DNA of 64,000 bases from Cellvibrio zantedeschiae (GTDB lineage Bacteria > Pseudomonadota > Gammaproteobacteria > Pseudomonadales > Cellvibrionaceae). Both the position numbers and the translations under genes were made by a program. The notes below the pieces were generated by a model. That model did not search any database. It was not told the origin of the DNA and worked only from the letters and a program-made list of their open reading frames with translations. Shown in pieces: positions 31,358-40,205 of the stretch. The DNA lies in assembly GCF_014652535.1 (NCBI RefSeq), contig NZ_BMYZ01000002.1:496001-560000 (forward strand). Direction: 5' to 3'. Position 1 is the first letter of the stretch; the number at the start of each line of letters is the position of its first letter.

Positions 31358-32500
31358 ATGGCTGGTTTGATTCTGGCAGTAAGCCTGCTGACATTGCTTT
31401 TGTTTGCTCCGTTAATGATGTTGGGAAAATCACGCGCAGCCAATCGATGGTTGGCTGCATACCTGCTATGCCTATCCCTGATTGGTTTTAGCGAATACGC
31501 GGATGTCACTCGACTGTATTTGGAGCACCCGCGTTTATGGGGATGGTTTGATTTAGCGTTCACCTTAATAGGTATTACCTATTACCAATACGCCAACGCT
31601 TTAATGGGGCGCAGTTTTAAACCACACCAACTCTGGCATTTTTTACCCTTTGCAATTGTATTCGGAATTGTAGCGCTCACGCATTTCAGCGTTGGTCGTG
31701 AAGAACTTATTGCAGCAATTATCGCAGATGAACAAACGACATCGGGCGATAACACATGGACGCTCTTCTTCCAGGGAATGGCCTTAGCTTATATGCTCGC
31801 GGTAATTTTCCGACTCTATCAATTTCGCCAGCTGTTGAAACAAAATTTTTCGTCACTAAAAACCTGGGATTTGCATTGGTTATTTTGGATTACCCTGGCA
31901 AATGCGGTCATGCTGCTATTGTGGTTTACAGCCAACCAATCGAACGCTGGCTTAGCGCTGCAACTGGGTTGCCGCTTGGTGTTGGTTTATGCCTTAGTGT
32001 GGTACGGCATTAAACAACGCGTGATCTTTATTCCACCCGCTATCGACCACGAAAAAATTAATCTGGATGCACCTGATGAGCTGGAAGAAAAATATTCACG
32101 TTCAGGATTAACGGAATCTGCCGCCGAACTCATTGAAAAACGTTTGCAACGTATTATGAAAAGCGAACAACGCTTTTTGGAACCCAACCTGACGCTCAAT
32201 CAATTAGCCGATGCAGTTGGCGCTTCACCGCAATGGCTGTCGCAATATATTAACCAATATCATCAATGTAATTTTTTTGATTATGTTAATAGCTTTCGCG
32301 TAAATCATGTTCAGCAATTGATTCGCGAATCAATCGACACTGAAAGCACTTTGTTGGATCTTGCGCTGGCGGCGGGGTTTAATACCAAATCAACGTTTAA
32401 TAGCAGTTTCAAAAAAATAACAGGTTACACGCCATCAAATTGGCGAAAACAGGTAAAAAATATGTCCACGCCTATCTGCTCAGACGAAATTACTGCCTGA
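31358..32500 (+). CDS. Membrane AraC-family transcriptional regulator
   Basis: 380 residues. About seven N-terminal membrane helices (to ~residue 225) are followed by an AraC HTH domain at about 260-370 (LTLNQLADAVGASPQWLSQYINQYHQCNFFDYVNSFRV, LDLALAAGFNTKSTFNSSFKKITGYTPSNWR). It likely senses a signal in the membrane and controls a neighbouring gene, perhaps the serine hydrolase right after it. Start ATG at 31358 with GGGAG. Confidence 0.87.
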   Translation: MAGLILAVSLLTLLLFAPLMMLGKSRAANRWLAAYLLCLSLIGFSEYADVTRLYLEHPRLWGWFDLAFTLIGITYYQYANALMGRSFKPHQLWHFLPFAIVFGIVALTHFSVGREELIAAIIADEQTTSGDNTWTLFFQGMALAYMLAVIFRLYQFRQLLKQNFSSLKTWDLHWLFWITLANAVMLLLWFTANQSNAGLALQLGCRLVLVYALVWYGIKQRVIFIPPAIDHEKINLDAPDELEEKYSRSGLTESAAELIEKRLQRIMKSEQRFLEPNLTLNQLADAVGASPQWLSQYINQYHQCNFFDYVNSFRVNHVQQLIRESIDTESTLLDLALAAGFNTKSTFNSSFKKITGYTPSNWRKQVKNMSTPICSDEITA

Positions 32501-32540
32501 TCTGAACAATATGGTCACTCCTGAATCATTGGAGGTGACC

Positions 32541-33662
32541 ATGAACTTATCGTCTTTTATTTCATTTGTAGTTTCAATTTTCATATCCGTGCTTTTATTG
32601 GGTTGTAATACAGGCGCTAATAAAAAACCTGATGACACAAAGAATCCACCAAGTCTGACTGAGCAAGTTAGTAAGCTTCAGCAGCAAAAAAATATCCCGG
32701 CGGTATCTTTTGCCGTATTGGAAAATGGCCAGCCACAGTTCGCTCTAGCCGGAACGCTTGCCGTTAGTTCTGCACAAAAAATAGTGACATCCGATCTTTT
32801 GCCCTTGGGTTCAAATTCCAAAGCTTTTACGGCAAGCTTAATTGCGCGCTTTGTAGAGCAGGGCAAACTACATTGGAATGATAAGGTCAGTCAGTGGCTG
32901 CCATTGCATGCCAGCTACAAAGATTTAACCTTGGAACAATTGCTACGCCACGAATCTGGGTTGTCACCTCTGACGGAAATGAAAGATGTAGCGGATGCGA
33001 TAAATGCTATAGGTGGACTAACCGGAGATCTTACGAAAGACCAGGACGCTCTTATCAATTGGGTCTTAGCAACGCCTTCGCGTTTTATGCCGGGTGGTAA
33101 AACGGAATATGGCAACACCAATTATGTTATTGCCGGGCGAATTGCAGAACATGTTGGAAAAGACTCTTATGAAAACCTGGTCCGCCGTGAAATTTTTATT
33201 CCGCTTGGAATCAACGGACAATTCAATGCACCTAAAAATGGCGTGCTGGGGCACAGCTGGGAAAACAATCAATGGAAAGTAAAAAATATCACACCCGAAG
33301 AAGAATATATTAACAGCCAACTCGCGCTTGCTGCGGGCGGGTGGTATATGTCCATGCCTGATTACACGCAATTTTTAAAAGCGAATATTGACGGCTTACG
33401 CGGTCAAAGCACTTGGCTAAAAGAACCAACCTTAAAATATATGCACAGCACAACCCGTGCAGATCAATTGGGAATTGGCTGGCAGGTGCTCAATTCAAAT
33501 GGCGAAACCTTCAGCCAGCATTTAGGTTCGGATGAAGAAAGCTATTTACACGGCGTTATTTTTTCGCAAAAGTCTGGCAAGGCGGTAGCATTTTTTACTA
33601 GCGGTTATAGCGATGCTGCGGTGAATGCAGTGAGTGATTTAGCGTTGCAATGGGAAAAATAA
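32541..33662 (+). CDS. Serine hydrolase lipoprotein, beta-lactamase-like fold
   Basis: 373 residues. Lipobox LLLGC with Cys22. The serine hydrolase triad is visible: S91-N-S-K94 (LGSNSKAFTA), the YGN motif (EYGNTNYVIAG) and a C-terminal HxG-like segment (SQHLGSDEESY). Class C beta-lactamase/DD-peptidase fold, but a true resistance enzyme is not implied. Start ATG at 32541 with GGAGGTGACC; the earlier ATG at 32511 has no ribosome binding site. It follows the AraC regulator by 40 bp. Confidence 0.85.
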   Translation: MNLSSFISFVVSIFISVLLLGCNTGANKKPDDTKNPPSLTEQVSKLQQQKNIPAVSFAVLENGQPQFALAGTLAVSSAQKIVTSDLLPLGSNSKAFTASLIARFVEQGKLHWNDKVSQWLPLHASYKDLTLEQLLRHESGLSPLTEMKDVADAINAIGGLTGDLTKDQDALINWVLATPSRFMPGGKTEYGNTNYVIAGRIAEHVGKDSYENLVRREIFIPLGINGQFNAPKNGVLGHSWENNQWKVKNITPEEEYINSQLALAAGGWYMSMPDYTQFLKANIDGLRGQSTWLKEPTLKYMHSTTRADQLGIGWQVLNSNGETFSQHLGSDEESYLHGVIFSQKSGKAVAFFTSGYSDAAVNAVSDLALQWEK

Positions 33663-33670
33663 CTGAAATA

Positions 33671-33697
33671 AAAAAGCCACCAGTTCGGTGGCTTTTT
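33671..33697. terminator. Bidirectional intrinsic terminator
   Basis: AAAAAGCCACC / GGTGGCTTTTT with a 5-nt loop (33682-33686); A-run on one side and T-run on the other serve the serine hydrolase gene and the convergent LysR gene. Confidence 0.9.
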
Positions 33698-33731
33698 AAC
33701 AAGATGTTTACAATCGATCTATAGAAGTAGT

Positions 33732-34619
33732 TTATGTTAAAACCAGTTGCTCACATTCGCTGGCTGCGAGTTCAATAAAAGCGCGCACCTTGGGTGTTAA
33801 AAAACGCTGGCTCGGGAATACAGCGTAAACTGGAATAGCAGGAACATCGAATTCGCCAAGGATGCGTACCAGCTTTTTCTCATCGCGCTCCGGTAAGCCA
33901 ATAGGTAGGCGTGCTACGCCAAAACCTTGCTCGGCCGCCGATAAAACAGCAAACAAGTTGTTAATTTTTAGGCTGCCATTTACCTGCACTTCCTCTACTT
34001 TTTTGTCTACAAAAAAAGGCCAGATATTTTTTAATCCGGCATTAAAAATAATGCAGTTATGGTTTGTTAGTTCTTGTGGGTGCCGGGGTATGCCATGTTT
34101 TTCAATATAGCTTGGTGCAGCATATAGACCGTATTGTAATTGCCCCAAACGTTTGGCAATCAAGGTGGAGTCATCCAGTTCTCCTAGCCTGATGGCCAGA
34201 TCAAACCCTTCATGGATTAAATCAACAAGTTTGCTGGTGTAGTTTGCTTCAACAGTGACCTGTGGATGGGTCTGCATAAAATGATTAATCCATTTGCTCA
34301 CGAACAACATACCGAACTCTACGCCACAGGTTAGGCGTAATAAGCCTTGGGGCTCGCCCCATTCCTGCTTTGCCAGGCTTTCCGCTTCAGTCAGCGTATC
34401 CATAATCAACACGCATTTTTCATAAATACTTTGCCCAATGGGCGTGATGACTAGAGTACGTGTATTGCGCTCCAGCAAACGTACCTGCAACTTTTTTTCA
34501 AGATTACTGATTACCCGTGACACATTGGATTTTTGTGTCCCCAAGATTTCTGCTGTACGGGTAAAACTGCCGGTTTGTACCAATTTTACAAATGTATTTA
34601 TCTCAAGTATTTCCATCAT
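33732..34619 (-). CDS. LysR-family transcriptional regulator
   Basis: 295 residues from the ATG at 34619 (an adjacent ATG at 34616 is equivalent). N-terminal winged HTH (FVKLVQTGSFTRTAEILGTQKSNVSRVISNLEKKLQVRLLERNTRTL) and a C-terminal effector domain of the CrgA/LysR type. Divergent from an ABM/DJ-1 pair. The 190-bp gap contains TGTTATC-N6-GATAACA at 34700-34719, a likely binding site. Confidence 0.9.
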   Translation of the reverse strand: MMEILEINTFVKLVQTGSFTRTAEILGTQKSNVSRVISNLEKKLQVRLLERNTRTLVITPIGQSIYEKCVLIMDTLTEAESLAKQEWGEPQGLLRLTCGVEFGMLFVSKWINHFMQTHPQVTVEANYTSKLVDLIHEGFDLAIRLGELDDSTLIAKRLGQLQYGLYAAPSYIEKHGIPRHPQELTNHNCIIFNAGLKNIWPFFVDKKVEEVQVNGSLKINNLFAVLSAAEQGFGVARLPIGLPERDEKKLVRILGEFDVPAIPVYAVFPSQRFLTPKVRAFIELAASECEQLVLT

Positions 34620-34699
34620 AGATTTTTTGCCTTTGAAGACACAAAAAAATTGTAGTGAAAATAACATAAATTGCGTTAATCAAGGCGGATTACTTTCGT

Positions 34700-34719
34700 T
34701 GTTATCCGTTGCGATAACA
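34700..34719. promoter_or_regulatory. LysR-type binding site candidate
   Basis: TGTTATC (34700-34706) and GATAACA (34713-34719), perfect 7-bp arms, spacer 6 bp, containing a T-N11-A core. It lies between the divergent LysR gene and the ABM/DJ-1 pair. Confidence 0.6.
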
Positions 34720-34809
34720 GTCTGTTGCAAAATCGGCCGTTGAATTCAAACGCTCTTAGCCAAATGATGGACAGGTCTACAACAATCAGGAAATTCCACA
34801 GGAGATTGC

Positions 34810-35097
34810 ATGATTACTGAAATTATTCGTTACCAAATTGATCCCGCCGAAGCCGCAAGTTTTATTGAAACCTATCGAGAAGCTATGGCAATTGTGGACG
34901 AAACTGGCTTCGCACTAAGTTGGGAAATATTGCAGCAGGACGAAGATACCAGTCTTTTTCACATCATTATCCGCTGGCAATCCAGGGAGGCGCATTTGTC
35001 AGGCTTTCGTCAATCGTCATCGTTTGCCAGGTTTTTTGCCAAAGTAAAACCTTACTTTCAATCCATTTTAGAAATACAACATTATTCAAACAAATAG
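34810..35097 (+). CDS. ABM-type monooxygenase-like protein
   Basis: 95 residues, dimeric ferredoxin-like fold of the antibiotic-biosynthesis monooxygenase type: MITEIIRYQID start, ALSWEILQQDEDTSLFHIIIRWQSREAHLSGFRQS. No cofactor motif can be seen. Start ATG at 34810 with CAGGAGA. Nine bp before the DJ-1 gene; both are likely under the LysR regulator, a setup often linked to quinone or electrophile stress (inference). Confidence 0.75.
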   Translation: MITEIIRYQIDPAEAASFIETYREAMAIVDETGFALSWEILQQDEDTSLFHIIIRWQSREAHLSGFRQSSSFARFFAKVKPYFQSILEIQHYSNK

Positions 35098-35106
35098 GAA
35101 CAGCAC

Positions 35107-35880
35107 ATGAGCTTAAAAGATATCAACAAAGTTAATTCACAGGTCGTCAAAAAAATTGCATTGGTTATTGCCAACCCGGATACATCTACCACAACGCAAT
35201 TTCCCGTTGGCTTTTGGTGGAGTGAATTAACTCACCCCTATATGGAATTTATAGATGCTGGTTACGCTGTGGATATTTTCAGTCCGCAGGGGGGCGAGTG
35301 TATTGCCGATACTATGAGTGATCCTAACGATGCCAGCGGTTATTCGCGAGCAGATTTAATATCTCAGGGTTTTATTAATACTTCAGAGCTGGCCGCCTTG
35401 GTTAAAAATACAAAATCCGTTGAAGAGATCAGTGTTGCTGACTACGATGCGATTTTTGTGGCGGGTGGCCAATCACCTATGTTCAGTTTTGCATCAGCGA
35501 CTTCTCTGCATAAAAAATTTATGGAATTTTATAATGCACAGAAACTGTGTGTAGCGCTTTGCCACGGAACGGCGCTATTAAAATATTTAACTTTGGCCGA
35601 CGGCACGGCCTTGGTGAAAGGCAAAACGGTGACTGCTTTTGCTAACCTTGAAGAAGATTTTGCCGATAATGCCGTTTGGTCCTACGGCATTTTGCCGCAG
35701 GGTCAACACCTGATGCCATGGCGCATTGAAGATAGCTTGAGAGAGCTGGGCGCTAATTATGTGCAAGCAGGTATGTGGCGCAGCTTTGCTATTCGCGATG
35801 GGAACCTTATTACTGGCCAGCAAAATTTTTCTGGTCGTGAGACAGCGCAACTATTAATTCAAAGCTTGGGGCTGAGTTAA
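35107..35880 (+). CDS. DJ-1/PfpI (Hsp31-like) family protein
   Basis: 257 residues. The nucleophile elbow with Cys is ALCHGTALL, preceded by FVAGGQSPMFSFA. The large size and insertion resemble the type 1 glutamine amidotransferase-like/Hsp31 group, which handles glyoxals or acts as a chaperone. Probable operon with the ABM gene. Confidence 0.85.
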   Translation: MSLKDINKVNSQVVKKIALVIANPDTSTTTQFPVGFWWSELTHPYMEFIDAGYAVDIFSPQGGECIADTMSDPNDASGYSRADLISQGFINTSELAALVKNTKSVEEISVADYDAIFVAGGQSPMFSFASATSLHKKFMEFYNAQKLCVALCHGTALLKYLTLADGTALVKGKTVTAFANLEEDFADNAVWSYGILPQGQHLMPWRIEDSLRELGANYVQAGMWRSFAIRDGNLITGQQNFSGRETAQLLIQSLGLS

Positions 35881-36015
35881 GAAAAAACTGCCGATGCCAA
35901 ATGGCGTTGGCAATTTTTTCATACTTAACTGCAAACAAATAAGGCGATTTGTTATGGATGAATCTCCTGTTAAATTGGTTGCGGTTAAATAACGACAATA
36001 ATACGAGTCATTTCC

Positions 36016-37773
36016 ATGGATCATCACAGCAAGCTGCAAGTTATTTATTTTTTATTGGCTGCCATAGTCGCTGTCCCTATTTTCCGGCGGTTAGGCTTGG
36101 GGGCTATTCTCGGTTATTTAATTGCGGGTGCAGCCATTGGTCCTTACGCGCTGAAATTAATTCCCGATCCTGCGTCAGCAATGCACTTGGCGGAATTTGG
36201 TGTGGTGATGCTGTTGTTTGTAATTGGGTTGGAAATTAATCCCGCGCGCTTGTGGGAGGCACGCAATAAAGTTGTATTGCTAGGCGGTGGGCAAATGCTG
36301 TTGACGGGGTTTGCGTTGGCTGTTGTCTTGTCGACTTTTGTATTTGAGTGGAAACAGGCGATTCTGGTGGGACTTACTCTCGCGCTATCATCCACCGCAT
36401 TCGCTGTGCCGCTGATGGAAGAAAAAAATTACATGGCCACACCCATGGGGCGCGATGGCTTTGCTGTGTTGTTAATGCAAGATCTCGCAGTTATCCCACT
36501 TTTATTATTGTTGGCTGCTTGGTCTCCAGTCCAGGTTGTTGGTGAATCTTCACCGCCACTTTGGTGGGGGTTGATTGCGATTGCGGGAGTTATTCTCGCG
36601 GGGCGTTATTTGCTTACACCTTTGCTAAATATTATTGCTCGCTATGGCAGTCGCGAGATTATGACGGCCACAGATTTATTGGTGGTGTTGGGTACGGCAA
36701 TGCTAATGGAAGCTGTGGGCCTATCCATGGGCATGGGAGCTTTTATGGCAGGCCTGTTACTGACTAGCTCCAGTTTTAAACATCAGCTCGCGGCAGATAT
36801 AGAACCCTTTAAAGGTTTGCTGCTCGGTTTGTTTTTTATTGCAGTAGGCATGACGCTCGATCTCGATTTACTGTGGGCCCATCCAATATTAATTGTAAGT
36901 TTGGCGCTTGCGATGATGTTAATTAAAGCGCTGACAGTGGGGCTTATTTTTCGTATTGCACGCTACGCTTTTAAAGAAGCGTTTGTGTTGGGATTGCTTA
37001 TGGCTCAGGGCGGTGAGTTTGCGTTTGTTATTATGGATAAAGCAAAGCTGATCAATTTTATTCCCAGTGCTTACGCTAATTACACTGTGTTAGTTGTAGG
37101 TGTTTCTATGGCATTGACAGCACCTTTAGTGATTATGTTGCAAGCGCTTTTGCGTAAAGAAAAAATTCAGAACCAGGCGTTTGATACAGTGGACGATGCT
37201 GAGAACGAAGTGATCATTGTTGGTTTTGGACGCTTTGGCCAAATTGTCGGGCGCATTATGCGAGCGAGCGACGTGAGTTTTAGTGCGTTAGAGAAGGATG
37301 CCACCCAAGTCGATTTTATGAAGCAGTTTGGAGCCAAATCCTATTTCGGCGATGCAACACGAATGGACTTGTTAGAGGCTGCGGGCATCGCCAAGGCAAC
37401 AACTCTGGTAGTGGCAATAGATAATGTTGAAGACAGTGTAACTATCGTACGAGAAGTAAAACATCTTTATCCGCACATCAAATTTATTGTGCGTGCACGC
37501 AATCGCTTGCATGCATATCAACTGCAAGAACTTGGTATCGCCGATTCAATTCGCGAAACCTTTGACAGCAGCTTACTAGCGGCGAGTCGAACTTTATCTT
37601 CAGTTGGCTTTACCGATAGCCAGGTGATTGAGAAGGTGGGAATCTATCGCGACTGGGATGAAAAAATTTTGCTGCGTGCTGGTACTGTCTATAAAGACGA
37701 TGCTGCATTGCGAGTTCTGGCAAAGGAGGGGGCAGATGAGTTACGTGTACTTATGAATAGGTCCGATATCTAA
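36016..37773 (+). CDS. KefB/KefC-like monovalent cation:proton antiporter (CPA2), copy 1
   Basis: 585 residues. About 12-13 membrane helices with the CPA2 pattern (GLEINPARLW; GLTLALSSTAFAVPLMEE; FKGLLLGLFFIAVGMTLD) and a cytosolic TrkA-N/RCK domain from about residue 395 (VIIVGFGRFGQIVGRIM). Effluxes potassium in exchange for protons; the RCK domain responds to nucleotides or glutathione adducts in KefB/C. Paralogue of the gene at 49630. Start ATG at 36016. Confidence 0.88.
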   Translation: MDHHSKLQVIYFLLAAIVAVPIFRRLGLGAILGYLIAGAAIGPYALKLIPDPASAMHLAEFGVVMLLFVIGLEINPARLWEARNKVVLLGGGQMLLTGFALAVVLSTFVFEWKQAILVGLTLALSSTAFAVPLMEEKNYMATPMGRDGFAVLLMQDLAVIPLLLLLAAWSPVQVVGESSPPLWWGLIAIAGVILAGRYLLTPLLNIIARYGSREIMTATDLLVVLGTAMLMEAVGLSMGMGAFMAGLLLTSSSFKHQLAADIEPFKGLLLGLFFIAVGMTLDLDLLWAHPILIVSLALAMMLIKALTVGLIFRIARYAFKEAFVLGLLMAQGGEFAFVIMDKAKLINFIPSAYANYTVLVVGVSMALTAPLVIMLQALLRKEKIQNQAFDTVDDAENEVIIVGFGRFGQIVGRIMRASDVSFSALEKDATQVDFMKQFGAKSYFGDATRMDLLEAAGIAKATTLVVAIDNVEDSVTIVREVKHLYPHIKFIVRARNRLHAYQLQELGIADSIRETFDSSLLAASRTLSSVGFTDSQVIEKVGIYRDWDEKILLRAGTVYKDDAALRVLAKEGADELRVLMNRSDI

Positions 37774-37841
37774 ATCCAAAAAAATTTTTTGTCAATTTGA
37801 ATTCGTATGCCACCAATCATATTTATTTATACGAGACATTT

Positions 37842-38933
37842 ATGAAAAAAATACGGCGATTTTGTATCTTATTTGTTGCTGCCAGCTCCGTATTCTTGGG
37901 GCAAGTAGCGTTTGCTTGTTCGACATTTGTATTGCACGATAACGTTAATACTATTTACGCCCATCATTTAGATGAGCGCAGTGCAATTGATGCGTTGTTA
38001 GTGATTAATAAACGCGGCGCAGAGCGCACCGGTGTAACCTGGAATCAATTGATAACGGGTAAAAAGGACAATACATTTAGTTGGATAGCCAAGTGGGGTT
38101 CAATCACAGTAAATCTTTGGGGGCTGGGATTACCCGATGGTGGCATGAATGAAAAAGGTTTGTATATTCAGGAAATGAGTTTGGTAGCCTCCAAAGCACC
38201 AATTGAAAATCGTCAGGCAATTTATGCATCCTCCTGGATTCAGCACGCGTTGGATACCTATGAAACGGTTGATCAAGTTATTGCCAGTACCCAACAATTT
38301 TCTGTTGATGGGATGGAATGGCATTATCTGGTTGCTGATGCACGCGGACGCAAAGCCGCTATCGAATTTATTGATGGCAAAGCTGTCATTCACGCGAATC
38401 AGGAAATGCCGGTGCCCTTGATGTGCAACGATGCCTACGCTAAAGAGTTGGAGCTGTTTAAATCTCTCAAACCGCAAATTCAAGCCAGCCAAGTGGAAGA
38501 CCGTTTTAGCAAAGGTGCGCTGACTTATAGTAACTCCACAAAAGATGGTGCAACTTATGATAGAGCGGTGCAGATATTAGGAAGCTTGCGTCAACCAGGC
38601 ACACAGCTAACCTACGTGTTTGATGTGAACAAAAAGCAGCTGCATTACAACACCAGTGTAAATACTGAATGGAAAATATTTAATTGGAAAACTATCAAAT
38701 TTGATAAGGGGCCAACATTGGTATGGGATATTCATGAGCCAGACAAGACTCAATGGTTGAAACCGGCAACCGCAGAAACGCAAAAAATTATTGCGAGTAA
38801 AGCTGTAACAAAATTCCAGGAATGGGTCGGTGCGGAGAGATTGAATACTTATTTGGCATCCGTAGGTGGTTCAACCAGTATCTTGCAAGAACAATTATCA
38901 GCAACGACTCATTGGTCAAAGATACAACAATAA
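37842..38933 (+). CDS. Secreted linear amide C-N hydrolase (choloylglycine hydrolase-like)
   Basis: 363 residues from the ATG at 37842. The signal peptide ends AFA with the following Cys (about 26) becoming the N-terminal nucleophile (CSTFVL), as in Ntn hydrolases. Other family positions: YAHHLDERSA and a GMNEKGLYIQEM segment. Penicillin V acylase/bile-salt-hydrolase-like; the substrate is unknown. Confidence 0.82.
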   Translation: MKKIRRFCILFVAASSVFLGQVAFACSTFVLHDNVNTIYAHHLDERSAIDALLVINKRGAERTGVTWNQLITGKKDNTFSWIAKWGSITVNLWGLGLPDGGMNEKGLYIQEMSLVASKAPIENRQAIYASSWIQHALDTYETVDQVIASTQQFSVDGMEWHYLVADARGRKAAIEFIDGKAVIHANQEMPVPLMCNDAYAKELELFKSLKPQIQASQVEDRFSKGALTYSNSTKDGATYDRAVQILGSLRQPGTQLTYVFDVNKKQLHYNTSVNTEWKIFNWKTIKFDKGPTLVWDIHEPDKTQWLKPATAETQKIIASKAVTKFQEWVGAERLNTYLASVGGSTSILQEQLSATTHWSKIQQ

Positions 38934-38943
38934 AGTAACAAAT

Positions 38944-38975
38944 AAAAAAGCCACTCATTGGAGTGGCTTTTTTTT
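38944..38975. terminator. Bidirectional intrinsic terminator
   Basis: AAAAAAGCCACTC (38944-38956), loop ATTG, then GAGTGGC and eight T; it ends the hydrolase gene and the convergent ychF. Confidence 0.9.
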
Positions 38976-38992
38976 GGAGTGATAGATAAAAA

Positions 38993-40084
38993 TTACACGT
39001 TAAACAAGAAGTGCAATACGTCGCCATCTTTAACGATGTAATCCTTGCCTTCTTTACGTGCCTTACCAGCGTTTTTCGCGCCTTGCTCACCTTTGTATTG
39101 TACAAAGTCGTCGTAAGAAATGGTTTCGGCGCGAATAAAGCCTTTCTCAAAGTCTGTGTGGATTTTTCCTGCGGCTTGTGGAGCAGTTGCACCTACAGGA
39201 ATTGTCCAGGCGCGAACTTCTTTTACGCCAGCGGTGAAATAAGTTTGCAGACCGAGTAATTGATAGCCAGCGCGAATCACACGGTTCAAGCCAGGTTCTT
39301 CCATGCCCATTTCGTCGAGGAATTCCTTTTTGTCGTCGCCTTCAAGTTCTGCAATGTCTGCTTCTAATTTGTTGCAGATGGGTACAACAATAGATTTTTC
39401 TTCTGCGGCAATTTTGCGTACTACATCCAAATGCGGATTATTTTCAAAACCATCTTCCGCCACGTTGGCGATGTACATTGTGGGTTTGAGCGTAAGTAAA
39501 TTGATTTCTTTTAGCAGCGCAATCTCTTCCTTATCGAGCGGAAAAGAGCGTAGTGGTTTGGCTTCGTTTAAATGTGGCTGGATTTTTTCCAAAGCACCTT
39601 TCATGGCGACAGCGTGCTTATCGCCACCCTTGGCGGATTTGGCGTAGCGATTAAGCGCTTTATCAACGGCTTCCAAATCGGCAAGTGCGAGTTCGGTGTT
39701 GATTACTTCAATATCAGCCGCGGGATTAACGCCGTTGGCAACGTGGATAACATTGTCGTCATCAAAGCAACGCACCACATGGGCAATGGCATCTGTTTCG
39801 CGGATGTTGGCGAGAAATTTGTTGCCAAGACCCTCCCCCTTGGATGCGCCCGCCACAATCCCGGCAATGTCGATAAATTCCATGGTGGTAGCGATGACTT
39901 TCTCCGGCTTAACGATTTCAGCGAGTACATCCTGACGTGGATCAGGCACTGTAACTATGCCTGCGTTGGGTTCAATAGTGCAGAAGGGGAAGTTTTCCGC
40001 GCTAATACCGGCGTTGGTAAGTGCGTTAAACAGTGTTGATTTGCCGACGTTGGGAAGGCCGACGATGCCGCAATTGAAGCCCAT
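38993..40084 (-). CDS. ychF: Ribosome-binding ATPase/GTPase YchF
   Basis: 363 residues, the family length. GTPase motifs: G1 [16 protein letters not shown]3 [17 protein letters not shown], the NKLEAD region in the YchF-specific place, and a C-terminal TGS domain ([31 protein letters not shown] ... [10 protein letters not shown]). Binds ATP better than GTP and associates with the ribosome. Start ATG at 40084. Confidence 0.97.
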   Translation of the reverse strand: MGFNCGIVGLPNVGKSTLFNALTNAGISAENFPFCTIEPNAGIVTVPDPRQDVLAEIVKPEKVIATTMEFIDIAGIVAGASKGEGLGNKFLANIRETDAIAHVVRCFDDDNVIHVANGVNPAADIEVINTELALADLEAVDKALNRYAKSAKGGDKHAVAMKGALEKIQPHLNEAKPLRSFPLDKEEIALLKEINLLTLKPTMYIANVAEDGFENNPHLDVVRKIAAEEKSIVVPICNKLEADIAELEGDDKKEFLDEMGMEEPGLNRVIRAGYQLLGLQTYFTAGVKEVRAWTIPVGATAPQAAGKIHTDFEKGFIRAETISYDDFVQYKGEQGAKNAGKARKEGKDYIVKDGDVLHFLFNV

Positions 40085-40205
40085 GATGCTGATCCGCTAT
40101 AAAAATGAAAAGAGGGTAAATCGAGAGGGCGCGATTATACATGCTTGAAGGGGGATTATTGAAACCTCTTGGTTCAAAATCCCCGTTCACGGAGGCTTGG
40201 CTGAT

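Noticed and set aside
32541-33662. Antibiotic-resistance beta-lactamase
   Set aside because: It has the fold motifs, but the lipoprotein form and the neighbouring regulator fit a chromosomal serine hydrolase; no evidence of resistance.
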